Assembly (NCBI RefSeq): GCF_041734735.1
Contig: NC_134878.1
Span: forward strand, 33,855,963-33,919,962
Origin: Babylonia areolata
Taxonomy: Eukaryota > Mollusca > Gastropoda > Neogastropoda > Buccinidae
Direction of reading: 5' to 3'
Length of the DNA: 64,000 nt
Shown here: positions 23,687 to 32,819 of the stretch, piece by piece
How the letters are laid out: every line of letters starts with the position of its first letter
Position numbering within the stretch: the stretch's first letter is position 1
The notes under the pieces: generated by a model
Database searches by the model: none
The model's input: only the letters and a program-made list of their open reading frames with translations
What the model was told of the DNA's origin: nothing
Program-made: the position numbers and the translations under genes

Positions 23687-25115
23687 ATCATTTGTCTTCG
23701 ACGTACCTTTCACCACATTTATTTTTGTGCATATACTTGTGTTTTTTTTGTAATTATTTTTGGGGGTAATAATTTCATTTTATGTCAATGATTTACACAA
23801 ACACATGGCAGACTCAATGCATTGTGTTTATGCGAAAAACAGGAATCTGCTATTTGTTTCTGTTGTTCAACAGTGTATTTGATGTAGCGTGTATAGATGA
23901 GTCCGCACATGTTGAACACCTCTTTGAGAGGGAAGCTGAACCGTCCACAGAATAAAGCAGTGCACGAAGCTGACCCTGTATCACTTCAACACGGCTCACC
24001 ACGAGATGGGCCACGTGGAGTATTACCTGCACTATAACCACCTGCCCTTCATCTTCAGAGGCGGGGCCAACCCAGGTATGTGGTTTATTCATTTCTATTC
24101 TGTTCTATTCTGCCCTATTCTATACAAGAGAATTCTGGTAGTTGAGGAGGAAGCGTCTTCAGAGCCTTGACCAGAGACGCCAATCCCGCAATAGAGAGGA
24201 GACGAGACCTATCATCTGCTGTTGAATGCCCACAGTGCGGCTTGTTGCGGCATGTATTGTCGCCCCTGCATGGATTGTCGCCCCTGCATGAATTGTCGCC
24301 GGTGACAATGCGTGCAGCCCTCACTGCGCATGATTATTGTCGCCCTGGTGCTGTTTGAGGAGTGGGTGAGGAGTTGTGACGTAACTGTTACGGCCCAGCG
24401 TAAAGTCGTTGACACACACACACACACACACACACACACATCTGCACGCAAACATGCACGCACACTCACACACACATACGCACACACGCCAAATACACTT
24501 GCACATATTATACCCCCTCTCCCACCCCTTTTACATAAACACGAATGTAATCACACACACACACACACACACACACGAAATACACGCGCACGCATACACT
24601 CACACAAACAAGCACACGACAATCTCATACGCACGTGTTCACACGAACACACGCACACAACAACAACAACAGCAACAATACAGAGGGGTGACAATACATG
24701 CAGTGAGGGCTGCACGAATTGTCTCCGGCGACAATCCATGCAGGGGCGACAATACATGCCGCAACACCGCCGTATTTGTGCGTGTGTTTGCCTTTGGGCT
24801 GCGTTCTCATCTCTGGAGTCACTGGTGCCTTTTTCATGTGCGACGGATTTACATGATAATGATGTTTTGTATTGTATTATACAGCATTGTATTTCATTGT
24901 ATATCAGATTTCTCTGTGTAGAATTCTGTCTGCTTTCCCCGGGAAGATCGCGTTGTTGCAGTGCAGACCCTCTCATATTTTTTCTTTCCTTTCTTCCTGC
25001 GTGCAAATACATTCCTTTTGCTATCAAAAAAAGAGATTTCCCACAAAATTTTGCCAGAAACAACCCTTTTGTTGCCGTGAGTTCTTTTGAGCGCGCTGGG
25101 TGCATGCTGCATTTG

Positions 25116-25146
<31 letters not shown>

Positions 25147-28100
25147 AATGTGGATTGTGATTGTCTAGATGCATGTCTCTTCCCATGACACTTCGTGACT
25201 TACACCATCTATGGTCTCGATTACGACACATGTCTTCTTCGGTGACTGCCTGTGCGCATCATTTCTCTCGTGACTATCGTCTTTGGTGACTATCAAGGCG
25301 TATATTTTCTCTGGTGAGTGACTTTCAAGACTGTATGTCTTCTTTGGTGACTATCAAAACTTATATTGTCTCTAGTAACTATTTTCTTTGGTGACTGTAA
25401 GAAGACACATATGTTCCCTAATGACTGTCTTCTTTGGCGACTATCAAGATATATAATTTCTCCAGTGACTACCTCCTTCCATGGCTATCAAGAAAACTAT
25501 TTTACTCGTTGACTTAATGCCTTCATTGATGTCTCTCAAGATATAGTTTCTCTGTTCACCATCTGTTGCCCTGTGGCGACGCGCTCTGCCCGGGGAGTCA
25601 GCCTGAATTTCATGTTGGTAGTTACAGTACAATGCAACACAATGCAATACAATACAATGCGATACCATACAATCCGATACAATACAATGCTGTACAATAT
25701 GGCCATACAACACAATGTAACACAATATAATACAACGCAATACAATACAATACAATTCAATACAATGCGATACAATACAATACAATGCAATATAATAGAA
25801 TGCAATGCAATACAACACAATACACTACAATGTAGTACGATACAATACAATGCAATGCAATACAATGCAATACAGTACAATACAATACAATACATATAAT
25901 ACAATACGATACGATACGATACGATACAATACAACTCGAATCTTCTCAACTGGTCTTCGACTATTTTTCTGTCTTCCTTTTTTTAATTCCCTTCCCCAGT
26001 GTCTCTGCCTCTCAGTTCCTCTAGATTTTTTTTTCTGTAATCCCACCTCCTCCCCCTCCCCCTTCTCTCCCCACTCCACTTCACCTAGGCACAGAAGGAT
26101 GTTACAGGATTTCACGAGGCGTTGGGAGACACGATCTCACTGTCGGTGCAGACCCCCAAACATCTGCATCAGATCGGTCTGCTGCCTACTCTGGTGGAGG
26201 ACAAGGGTAGGTGTTGGTGTAATGATGTCACTGCGGGGTGTTCACAAAGGTTGACAGGTTAAATGTCCTTTGGTCTCTGTGCGGCCACAGGGGCAGTCAG
26301 TTCGGCACTGTCTAGGTTTCGGCATAGGAAAGCGGGGCCCAGTCCTCTCCTTCCGCCGTTTGAACCTTCCATAACCGAACTCAGGTACCCATTAACACAT
26401 AGGGTGCAGTGAGGAAAAACTGAAAGTAACAGTTAAGTACCTTTATCCAAGGTCATAACACCATGTTGAAACTGGGCCTTGAGCCCAGGTCACAAGAGAA
26501 CCTCTGTCACTGTGAATGTTTAGCATTGGCAGTTTTATTGTTCCATTTTGTTCTCCGACAATGATGTAAGAGTGCCAGGCTGTTCCCAGCTCATTTCCGA
26601 ATAAAATGTACAGACCTAGTGATAGAAGATGATCAGGCTGAACAGTTGCTGTGACTTAAAAATCAAAACCAGCCTGATACATCCCAATCTGTGTGTGTGT
26701 GTGTGTGTGTGGCTTTGCAGTAGTGGCGACACGGCGCGTTCACTGGCTCGTGTTTCCTTCTGACCATTTCGTCCAAACTAGGTCACGTTTTTGTACGCAT
26801 TGGGCATGACTGTGGGCTGAGCCCTGTGTGCGGTGAGAGAGACCACCCTGAAGATGCACGGTCAATTTCCAGTCAGATGAATAAAGATGTGTTGTAATAT
26901 GATTTGCATTGGCTCCAGAGGCGGACCTCAGTTTCCTGATGGCCATGGCACTACAGAAGATCGCCTTCCTGCCCTTTGGCTACCTCATTGACCAGTGGCG
27001 TTGGTCCGTGTTCCGTGGAGACACCACCCCGGACAGCTACAACAAGGACTGGTGGGACCTCAGGTAGGGGCATCAGAGGAAGAGCACCAGCACACATCAT
27101 TGTTAACACACTGCGCAGATATTATGCTCTGATTTCTGGTGTGGACTGGTCAGGCGTTGGACGTCTGATCCAGTGTTGAATGTGATGCCCCGATGGCCTG
27201 TGGAAGGTTATGTGACATTTAACCTGTATTTAACTGTGCTATTCGGAGAGGCTGAGAAACACGGTAGGTCAAGACAGAGACAGAACCAATGCTAGGTGTA
27301 CTTTTGGGAAGGTAGTTTTCGTGGACAGTATCCATGATTATGTGTCCTGACTGTGTCCCTGACCTTGGTGTCCTCCTCCAGCGATCTTTTCTTGAAACAA
27401 CATGGCACAAAAACTTGCCAACTAGCTTACTTTGAGTTCAGACGTGTCTCTTCATTTCGTTCACTTTTTACAGAAGACTAGTCTTTTCTCACATCCTTTC
27501 TCTGCTCGACTCTGTTTTCATTGGCTGCCCTGGCTGAGTCATTCAACCCCTTCAGCACATGAAGAACTCTGCTGCCGGCCTTATACATTTTCTAGAAATC
27601 AACCCAGCAATCCTCTACTTGATAAACTGTACTCGTTTCCAATAGAACAAAGAATGGAATACAAATGCTCATGTCTTTGCTTCAAGATTATCGCTGGCTC
27701 TGCTCCACAGTATCGATCTGAACTTCTCCATTTTTACTTTCCATCGATCCACTGCTGACACCAGTTTCTTTCAGCTTCCTACTTTCACACACAAACAGCA
27801 TGGCCAACGAGGTGGGTTTTTTTCCTTATCAGCAGCTAAGCTCTAGAATTAACAGCACCAACGAAGTAGTTAAACCGTGCATTCATTTCATTCCTCCAGG
27901 TGCGGTCTGCAAGGTGTGTCCCCACCTGTGAAACGGACTGAGGACGATTTCGATCCAGGTGCAAAGCACCACGTTCCCAACAACAGGCCCTACATCAGGT
28001 GGGTAGGTCAGTGGGTCCCGACATTTCCATACACGCTACACCGTGATTATCTGCTTTGGGAAAAATGATAACCAGAGCGGGCCTTTCGAATAAACCCAAT

Positions 28101-28174
28101 GGGCTGGTCAGGTTCTGAGAGACATGTGTTGATTTTATGGTGATAGGTCATCACATCCCCTGTGCTTCTCAGTG

Positions 28175-28218
<44 letters not shown>

Positions 28219-28303
28219 ACGCGCTTGCGTGTGTGTGTGCGTGCGTGCGTGCACGCGCTTCTGTGTGTGTGTGCGCGCGCGCGTTGTTGTGTGTTTTTGT
28301 TTG

Positions 28304-28350
<47 letters not shown>

Positions 28351-30867
28351 TGCGTGTGTATGTGTGTGTGTTTCTTTGTTTTTTGTTGTGTGTGTGTGTG
28401 TGTGTGTGTTGTTGTTGTTGTTGTTGTTGTTGTTTTTGTGTGTTTGGGGATAGGGGTGCGTGCCTGCCCCCCTCCCTCATCCCCCTCCGCCCCTTCGTTC
28501 CCCCTCCTCCCCATCTCCGCCACATATTAGTAACTGAGCTGTGATGACTTGATATTATTTCCATGTGATTACGCCATTACCACTTTTGTTGTTGTTGTTG
28601 TTTTTAGTGTACAAAGTCATGTCCGTGTCTGCACGCCTACCCCTATATCACTGATTTTTCTTTCCTGTTCTCCGCCACCACCACCCCCCGCCCCCCAAGA
28701 TATGCAGGCCCCCAATTATAGCTAAACATTAGGAGCTGGTAGAATACTTCTGTGCCTTTATTACAAGTGTTTGTGACAGGTATTTTGTTCTGTTCACTGC
28801 ACAGCAATCAATTAAAGCACGTTGTGTCTGACAGTGTTTTCTTCCCACCTGTGCCCCTGGCAGGTACTTTGTCAGCTTCGTCATCCAGTTCCAGTTCCAC
28901 AAGGCGCTGTGTGAGGCGGCAGGCCACCAGGGACCACTGCACACCTGTGACATCTACAACTCCACGGAGGCTGGGGACAAACTGCGGTGAGTCTCTCACA
29001 ACAGTGTGGTGATGTTGGGTGTTGGGCCTTGATGTCACGTGCAGGGCCATGATCTCACGTGCAGGGTCATGATGTCAACTATGTCACGTTGTCATGACAT
29101 GGAGTTTTGGGTTGGTGTCATGATTCTGTTGCTTCATTGTGAAGAGAAGATTTGTTGTATGGTTTGGCTTTGTCACTGCGGTTCGGTCTGAACTGGAATC
29201 GTAAAGAAATGCTACTGGTGCACGTGCTTCAGACGCTGAGGTGAATATATGTTCACGAATTGATGAATAGTGAAGTGCATCAAAATTGTTGTCATTCCAC
29301 TCCGGGCACACGGTAGTGTGGGTCACCCCTGGTGGATAGACAGACCTCGGGGTTCTTTAGTGTCAAGGAATTCTTGATGTTCTGAGAGGGAATGCAAGTC
29401 CTTGATGTTGAGATTGTCGAGCTTTAGGGAACGGGATGTTGAAATAGTGGATCCTCGGCGGCTGTTTTGCGACCAAATTATTCGGCCTTTACAGTGCTGA
29501 GCATCTTCAACATACGAGAAGATCTGCAAGAAATAATCTTCGGATGAACTGAAAGAAGACCACAGATGTATGCCAAGATCTATGAGCATTGTGAAAAACA
29601 TCATGTGAAAGTGTAATGGAGAATGAAACATTCGTGATTGTGTCTCCTGAGCGGCACCGTTGATATGATTTATCCCTAGAGGGACATTGGGGACATGTTT
29701 GTCAATTTTTCTTTGACTTGTCTGATAATAAGAAGGCCGGGGGGACGGGCGGAGGGTATCTAGTCTTGTTGTTTAACCCTGGTTTGGAGTGAAGTCGGAA
29801 TGCACACGTTGTGTGCGAGTCTCACCTGTCGCGTGAACTTGAGTGAATGCGACATTGTGACACGGATGCAGGGCCATGATGTCACGTCACGTGCAGGGCC
29901 ATGATGTCACGTTTAGGGCCATGACGTCAGTCGATGTCACGTACATGGCCGTGATGTCAGTCGATGTCACGTGCAGTGCCATGATGTCAGTACAGTGCCA
30001 TGATGTCAGTCGATGTCGTGTAGGGCCATGATGTCAGTCAATGTCACGTGCAGGGCCATGATGTCAGTCAATGTCACGTGCAGGGCCATGATGTCAGTGT
30101 CACGTGCAGAACCATGATGTCAGTTTATGTCACGTGTAGGGCAGTGATGTCAGTCAATGTCACGTGCAGAGCCATGACGTCAGTTTATGTCACGTGTAGG
30201 GCAATGATGCCAGTCAATGTCACATGCAGGGCAATGATGCCAATCAATGTCACGTGCAGGGCCATTATGTCAGTTTTTGTCACGTGTAGGGCAATGATAT
30301 CACCTATGTCACGTGCATGGCCATGATGTCAGTCAATGTCACGTGTACGGCCATGATGTCAGTTTATGTCACGTGTAGGGCAATGATGTCAGCAATGTCA
30401 CGTGTAGGGCAATGATGTCAGTCAATGTCACATGCAGGGCCATGATGTCAGTCAGTGTCACGTGCAGGGCTATGATGTCAGTCAGTGTCACGTGTAGGGC
30501 CATGATGTCAGTCAATGTCACGTGCAGGGCCATGATGTCAGTCAATGTCACGTGCAGGGCCGTGATGTCAGTCAATGTCACGTGCAGGGCCATGATGTCA
30601 GTCAATGTCACGTGCAGGGCCATGATGTCCAAAGGATCCTCCCAGGTGTGGACAGAACCATTCCGGGTGATGACGGGACGGACCAAGATGAGCGCACAGC
30701 CACTGGTCCAGTACTTCCAGCCCCTGATGACCTACCTGGAGGAGGTCAACGGAGAGGACGTGGGGTGGGAGACAGGGTGTCCCTCTGACTTGGTCAGCTC
30801 TGCGACAGTCATGTCCTTCACCTCTTTGCTTTGGACTCCAGTGCTCCTCCTCACAGTCTCCTTTTAG
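16241..30867 (+). CDS. ACE-A: angiotensin-converting-enzyme-like peptidase
   Basis: Single-domain M2-family zinc peptidase that removes C-terminal dipeptides; secreted or surface-anchored. Coding exons by homology and GT-AG sites: 16241-16468, 17934-18092, 18472-18559, 19778-19921, 20412-20603, 21543-21640, 22169-22341, 23951-24075, 26108-26206, 26919-27063, 27900-27998, 28864-28986, 30618-30867. The total is 1923 nt, 640 residues, with all phases consistent. Signal peptide at about 1-29 (ends VVSA). Zinc ligands are H378, H382 (HEMGH) and E406; the catalytic base is E379. Q276, H348, K506, H508, Y515 and Y518 match the substrate-binding residues of human testis ACE at a constant offset of 5. 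Chloride ligands R181, W480, R484 and R517 are kept. The C-terminus ends in a hydrophobic tail with no cytoplasmic segment. The start MTSS is shared with ACE-B. No disabling change is seen. Confidence 0.94.
16476..16668. repeat. (TTG/CTG/CTT)n trinucleotide tract in ACE-A intron 1
   Basis: About 190 bp of interrupted GTT/GCT triplets starting 8 bp after the exon 1 donor. In the exon 1 frame it reads as poly-Cys/Ser without a stop. Confidence 0.95.
16790..17041. repeat. (CA)n/(CACT)n microsatellites in ACE-A intron 1
   Basis: Several CA runs, the longest at 16977-17040. Confidence 0.95.
17336..17925. repeat. (TG)n and 490-bp (CCTT)n tract before ACE-A exon 2
   Basis: A TG run is followed from about 17440 by almost pure pyrimidine (CCTT/CCCT/TGTCTTCC) sequence that ends within 10 bp of the exon 2 acceptor (gtcgaaacag). 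It is effectively a greatly enlarged polypyrimidine tract. It is absent before ACE-B exon 2. Long Pro/Ser/Phe/Leu frames through it are artefacts. Confidence 0.95.
18099..18471. repeat. CA/CG/TG/TA microsatellites around intron 2 of ACE-A
   Basis: (GCAC)n at 18100-18125, a (TG)(CG)n block at 18189-18243, and (TA)n(TG)n blocks at 18367-18466. The last TG run forms the exon 3 acceptor (tgtgtgcaacag). Confidence 0.9.
18838..19217 (-). mobile_element. tRNA-derived SINE, family 2, about full length
   Basis: On the - strand it starts with a tRNA-like head: box A tggccgaatggttagagcg and box B gggttcgattcccgg. A unique body of about 300 bp follows, with a (gaa)n tail at 18838-18852. It lies in intron 3 of ACE-A, antisense to the gene. 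A functional tRNA is unlikely because the arms do not close into a cloverleaf and a long body follows. Confidence 0.75.
19400..19777. other. T-rich and G-rich low-complexity in intron 3
   Basis: A T-rich run (19396-19446) is followed by a G-rich run (19457-19502). No gene is seen up to exon 4. Confidence 0.6.
20085..20411. repeat. (TTG)n, T-rich and (TG)n tracts in intron 4 of ACE-A
   Basis: (TTG)n at 20085-20200, then (TG)n at 20283-20330 and again at 20389-20404. The last run is immediately followed by ttcacag, the exon 5 acceptor. Confidence 0.9.
20800..20885 (+). repeat. Short interspersed repeat R1, copy 1
   Basis: The consensus block ggatcggtccgcacgcttt, followed by cacgcctccttgaaactga, recurs at 21474, 23876 and 43194. 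It looks like a short SINE-type repeat. It lies in intron 5 of ACE-A. Confidence 0.6.
21085..21262 (+). repeat. Degenerate two-copy direct repeat in intron 5
   Basis: Blocks at about 21085-21155 and 21190-21262 share 'aaaaggact', 'tgattgtca' and 'gtggttagtgtacca'. The spacing is about 110 bp. No function is evident. Confidence 0.55.
21474..21542 (+). repeat. Repeat R1, copy 2, forming the exon 6 acceptor region
   Basis: gcagatgtggtgtagcgtat...ttgaaagtgaactgtgcag ends exactly at the ACE-A exon 6 splice acceptor. Confidence 0.6.
21649..21695. repeat. (CT)n after exon 6 of ACE-A
   Basis: A C run, then (CT)n, starting 8 bp after the donor. Confidence 0.9.
22365..22945 (+). mobile_element. SINE family 1 with very long pentanucleotide tail
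   Basis: A tRNA-like head (gtggcctggtggttatgtgcc...cgggttccagtccc) at 22368-22435 is followed by a body ending at attcaaacagagaaactg near 22565. About 365 bp of (cacaa/cgcaa/cattg)-type pentamers (22576-22940) then form an expanded A-rich tail. It lies in intron 7 of ACE-A, sense orientation. Confidence 0.75.
22950..23112. mobile_element. MITE-like inverted-repeat element, copy 1
   Basis: The left end (ccagattgtacgaggcgatctttgc) is an imperfect inverted match to the right end (gcaaccttag...gttcgctcgtgcaaccc). The interior (ttgcttagattttaaaatgttcctgag) recurs in reverse at 48710-48851. There is no coding capacity. Confidence 0.6.
23445..23682. repeat. (TG)n/(CG) microsatellite in intron 7 of ACE-A
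   Basis: About 240 bp of TG repeats with short CG and GGGTGGG interruptions. Confidence 0.95.
23876..23950 (+). repeat. Repeat R1, copy 3, forming the exon 8 acceptor region
   Basis: tgatgtagcgtgtatagatg, tccgcac and cctctttgaga match the R1 consensus. The copy ends at ccgtccacag, the ACE-A exon 8 acceptor. Confidence 0.5.
23951..24075 (+). CDS. ACE-A exon 8: zinc-binding HEMGH exon
   Basis: Encodes RIKQCTKL...[11 protein letters not shown]...RGGANP, the gluzincin HExxH helix. The third ligand, E406 in GFHEALGD, is on exon 9. ACE-B has the same exon with many substitutions around the motif ([16 protein letters not shown]), so this is one of the more diverged exons although it holds the catalytic centre. 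Confidence 0.92.
24236..24770. mobile_element. Foldback (TIR) element in ACE-A intron 8
   Basis: The left arm, about 24243-24345 (ttgcggcatgtattgtcgcc...), is matched in inverse complement by about 24685-24765 (ggcgacaatacatgccgcaa). Each arm contains several copies of attgtcgcc/ggcgacaat. The left arm has one extra repeat unit of about 20 bp. The loop is (CA)n-rich and non-coding. This looks like a non-autonomous DNA transposon (MITE) or foldback element. Confidence 0.65.
24850..25172 (-). mobile_element. SINE family 1, inverted copy in ACE-A intron 8
   Basis: The left end has the reversed tail (ttgtattgtatt), followed by agatttctctgtgtagaatt, tccccgggaagatcgcg and a right part with gacctcggtttatcgtctca. 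The order of blocks shows it is on the - strand. Confidence 0.65.
25570..25935 (+). mobile_element. SINE family 1 fragment with (tacaa)n tail
   Basis: A short body remnant (ggcgacgcgctctgcccgggg, tgaattt) is followed by about 310 bp of taca/tgca pentamers (25622-25932). The frames reading QYNTIQYN come from the repeat. Confidence 0.65.
26285..26510 (-). mobile_element. SINE family 3 copy in ACE-A intron 9
   Basis: Blocks gcggggcccagtcctctcct, ccataaccgaactcaggta and cataacaccatg recur at 32462, 43985, 46690, 48575 and 55290. The tRNA-like head, with a box A of tggcagaaccgg type, is at the right in the better copies, so the element reads on the - strand. Confidence 0.6.
26511..26918. other. 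Remainder of ACE-A intron 9
   Basis: Non-coding; a short (TG)n run at 26691-26711. Nothing else is recognised. Confidence 0.5.
27440..27880 (+). mobile_element. CR1/L2-type LINE 3'-end fragment in ACE-A intron 10
   Basis: The + frame contains [20 protein letters not shown] and [17 protein letters not shown], the typical C-terminal segment of CR1/L2/Rex-type LINEs (usual form LHWLPIxxRIxYKI...APxYLxxLL). It is degenerate and has no reverse-transcriptase catalytic motifs, so it is a 5'-truncated fossil. Confidence 0.6.
28172..28437. repeat. (TG)n/(TTG)n microsatellites in ACE-A intron 11
   Basis: About 265 bp of TG, GCGTGC and GTT repeats. Confidence 0.95.
29020..29080 (+). repeat. First minisatellite units after ACE-A exon 12
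   Basis: gatgtcacgtgcagggcc and close variants begin about 45 bp after the donor. The same sequence follows exon 12 in ACE-B. The array is then interrupted until about 29870. Confidence 0.8.
29085..29868. other. Non-satellite segment splitting the ACE-A array
   Basis: About 780 bp absent from the corresponding place in ACE-B, where the array is continuous. No family is recognised; short internal repeats such as 'ttcttgatgttctgagag' and 'ccttgatgttgagattg' are seen. It is probably an insertion, or sequence lost from ACE-B. Confidence 0.5.
29870..30617 (+). repeat. 30-bp minisatellite built on the exon 13 acceptor (ACE-A)
   Basis: About 25 units. Each consists of catgatgtcagtcaatgt followed by cacgtgcagggc. 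Every full unit contains a copy of the exon 13 splice acceptor (cacgtgcag) and of the first exon bases (ggccatgatgtc). The last eight acceptor-like sites (first exon base at 30408, 30438, 30468, 30498, 30528, 30558, 30588, 30618) are spaced exactly 30 bp apart and are all in frame with exon 13. Upstream of that a one-base loss breaks the frame. Each unit also carries the palindromic E-box cacgtg. No pyrimidine tract precedes any of the acceptors. Confidence 0.93.
30618..30867 (+). CDS. ACE-A exon 13: C-terminal domain end and anchor tail
   Basis: Starts ggccatgatgtcc directly after cacgtgcag, which is itself one unit of the upstream minisatellite. The joint [14 protein letters not shown] aligns without a gap to KLR-KVLQAGSSRPW of human ACE, so this acceptor gives the normal protein. 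The end ([17 protein letters not shown]) is hydrophobic up to the stop, preceded by small residues (VSSA), as in GPI-anchor signals. A transmembrane anchor without cytoplasmic residues is the alternative. Confidence 0.88.
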
Positions 30868-31870
30868 GATTCTTAGGTCTTCATAGTGGGCGAACCGAGG
30901 GACTGCAAATACAGTGTTCCTGTTTATTATCGTTGTGTGGACGGTCTCTGATTAGTTAACTACGTAGGTAGCTCGCTCGCTCGCTCTCGCTCTCTCTCTC
31001 ACTCTATGGCCGTAACACAATGAACTAAGCAATCGCGTAGCCGTAGTGGTGGTGGCCAGTTCACGTTGAGCTTAATGAGCTGGTGGCTTGTTCAAAGCTG
31101 TAGTCTGCACAAGTCGGGCATTGTTCGTTGCGCTGGTGGGAAGCATTGCAAGATGAAAGCCATCGCTGAAGTCTTACTGCTGTTCGAGAAAGAAGTCCAG
31201 TTGAGCTCAGCCGTCTTCAGGGCCACTTGACAGCCAGTCTCCATGCACCGCTGATAATCAACGTCAGACTACCACCAGCAAAGGGGGACAGGGGGAACTG
31301 CAGTCACATCCGCTCTCCTGCCGCCGTCCTTACACCTGCAGAATCAGGCTACCAAGAGAATGGCGACTCGGACCCGTCCATTCCCAGTGACGTGACAGCC
31401 AAACACGAGGTGAGAAGCGCAGTCCTTCCACGCTTGCGAGAAAGGAAATCGGGGCTGGCCCCAGATTATTAACCCATATCAGCCGAGTTTGAAAGTAGCG
31501 GAGAGAAGGTGATGGCGACCTTGGTCATCCCTTGTCCATTGGCCAGCCCCCAAACCAGCTTTGACGGGTGACCTCAGGCAACTGTCATCGCCTCGCCTCA
31601 GCTGAGTAGAGAGGGGTCTAGTGGTAGAGGTGGACAACAGACTTGAGTTCAATTACCTACTCGCTGATCCCCCCCGCCCCCCCACCCTCCCCGTCTCCCT
31701 TCCTCGACAGTTCCTTGGAGGACTGTTTTTAGCAAGGCCACTAGATCTCGTTACGTGGCCGTACCAGCGTAGCTTTCTTTTCTTAACTGACGTCAGCAGA
31801 TCCTCATAAGGTCCGGTGTCCTGCTCAATGGTATGGCGCGCTTGTTGACTGGTGATGTGATCAGTGTATG
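30868..31870. other. Intergenic spacer, ACE-A 3' side
   Basis: Presumably contains the 3' UTR of ACE-A, although no clear AATAAA was found in the first kilobase. A (gctc)n/(tc)n run lies at 30970-31000. A tRNA-like stretch (ggtctagtggtagaggtgg...ttgagttcaattacc) lies at 31614-31665. A block at about 31684-31785 resembles 38030-38115. Confidence 0.45.
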
Positions 31871-31871
31871 G

Positions 31872-32372
31872 GAGGGATTTTGTTTAATGTCCCGTCACAC
31901 ATATCGGTGATTGAAGACATTTTGTTAAAGTATTTATGAATACATTTGAGTATTATCGGTTAGAATGGGTGGGAGATGTGAATGAATGGAGGGTTGGGGG
32001 AAACTGGGCAAATGAGGGTGAAATGAGGGTGAAATTTTAAAAAAAAGATTCTAAATACAATTACAGGAAATTACTTAAAGGACTTCGTAAAAGAGAAATC
32101 GTTAAATTGACAAGCGAAACAACTGATAATGAATGCAAGAAGTCAAAAACATCAACTATAAAAGTCTCTTTCTAGTATATTGCTTATTTCCTTGTATGAC
32201 AATGGGCAATATACTTTTATACTATCTGTATGATTCTTTGCTCCTCTTTTTGCTGCCCTGTCTGCTTGGTCGTTATAACGGAAACCAGTATGGGATGGTA
32301 TCCAACAAAAATCAACATTTGTACCCTTCACAAATAGGGAGTGCAATAAATACCTAATTTCAAACAATAAAT
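31872..32372 (-). mobile_element. Decayed RNase-H LINE 3' fragment in the spacer
   Basis: The left part (tttaatgtcccgtcacacatatcgg) is the 3' end shared with 45824-46035. The - frame 32152-32367 encodes the end of an RNase H domain (VDFCWIPSHTGFRYNDQADRAAKRGAK). It is 5'-truncated. Confidence 0.75.
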
Positions 32373-32461
32373 CTATATGTACCTATGTGTGTGTGTAACT
32401 GTTATGTTTGTATCTTTCAAAAACATCTTATTTCCTTATATTTGCATGGAAATATAAACAC

Positions 32462-32575
32462 AGCCTTTCCTGACACAACACCATGCCGTAGCCAGGCCCT
32501 GAACCCTGAACACTGGTGTACACTGGGTCAGAAGTCCAACACCTGAGCGGTTCTGCCATGGCATCTGCTTCGGAC
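32462..32575 (-). mobile_element. SINE family 3, truncated, joined to a MITE
   Basis: Matches 44150-44263 almost exactly, up to the TTAA that begins the adjoining MITE. It is truncated at its left (SINE 3') side. Confidence 0.7.
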
Positions 32576-32819
32576 TTAACCCTTTCACCGCCAAGCTCGC
32601 ATTTATGCACAGGCGTGGTAGAGGACCCATGTCACTGAAAGGTGATCATTCTTTGGTCTGTTATCCATGAACTTACAGCTCTTAATGTTGGGTGGTAGGA
32701 TAGGCCATAATTTCTACACATCGCAGGGGGAACCCCAGCTATTTTTAGCTACTGTCTTTTCTGTGTTTATACCACAAGGGAATTTTGTACTCTAAATTGA
32801 CTGGCGGTGAAAGGGTTAA
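32576..32819. mobile_element. TTAA-flanked MITE, copy 1
   Basis: Ends ttaaccctttcaccgcca and tggcggtgaaagggttaa are perfect inverted repeats with TTAA at the outer edges, as expected for a piggyBac-type target. The element is 244 bp and non-coding. The second copy at 44264-44509 is about 95% identical. Confidence 0.8.

Noticed and set aside
25444-26254. QYNTIQYN-type and Ile/Val/Leu/Tyr-rich frames
   Set aside because: Translations of the (tacaa)n SINE tail.
29870-30617. CRISPR-like regular repeat
   Set aside because: Units are contiguous with no spacers, the host is eukaryotic and there are no cas genes.
30048-30686. Stand-alone repeat-peptide genes in the minisatellite
   Set aside because: The frames come from the 30-bp period; no independent start or promoter. 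Meaningful only as possible extensions of exon 13.
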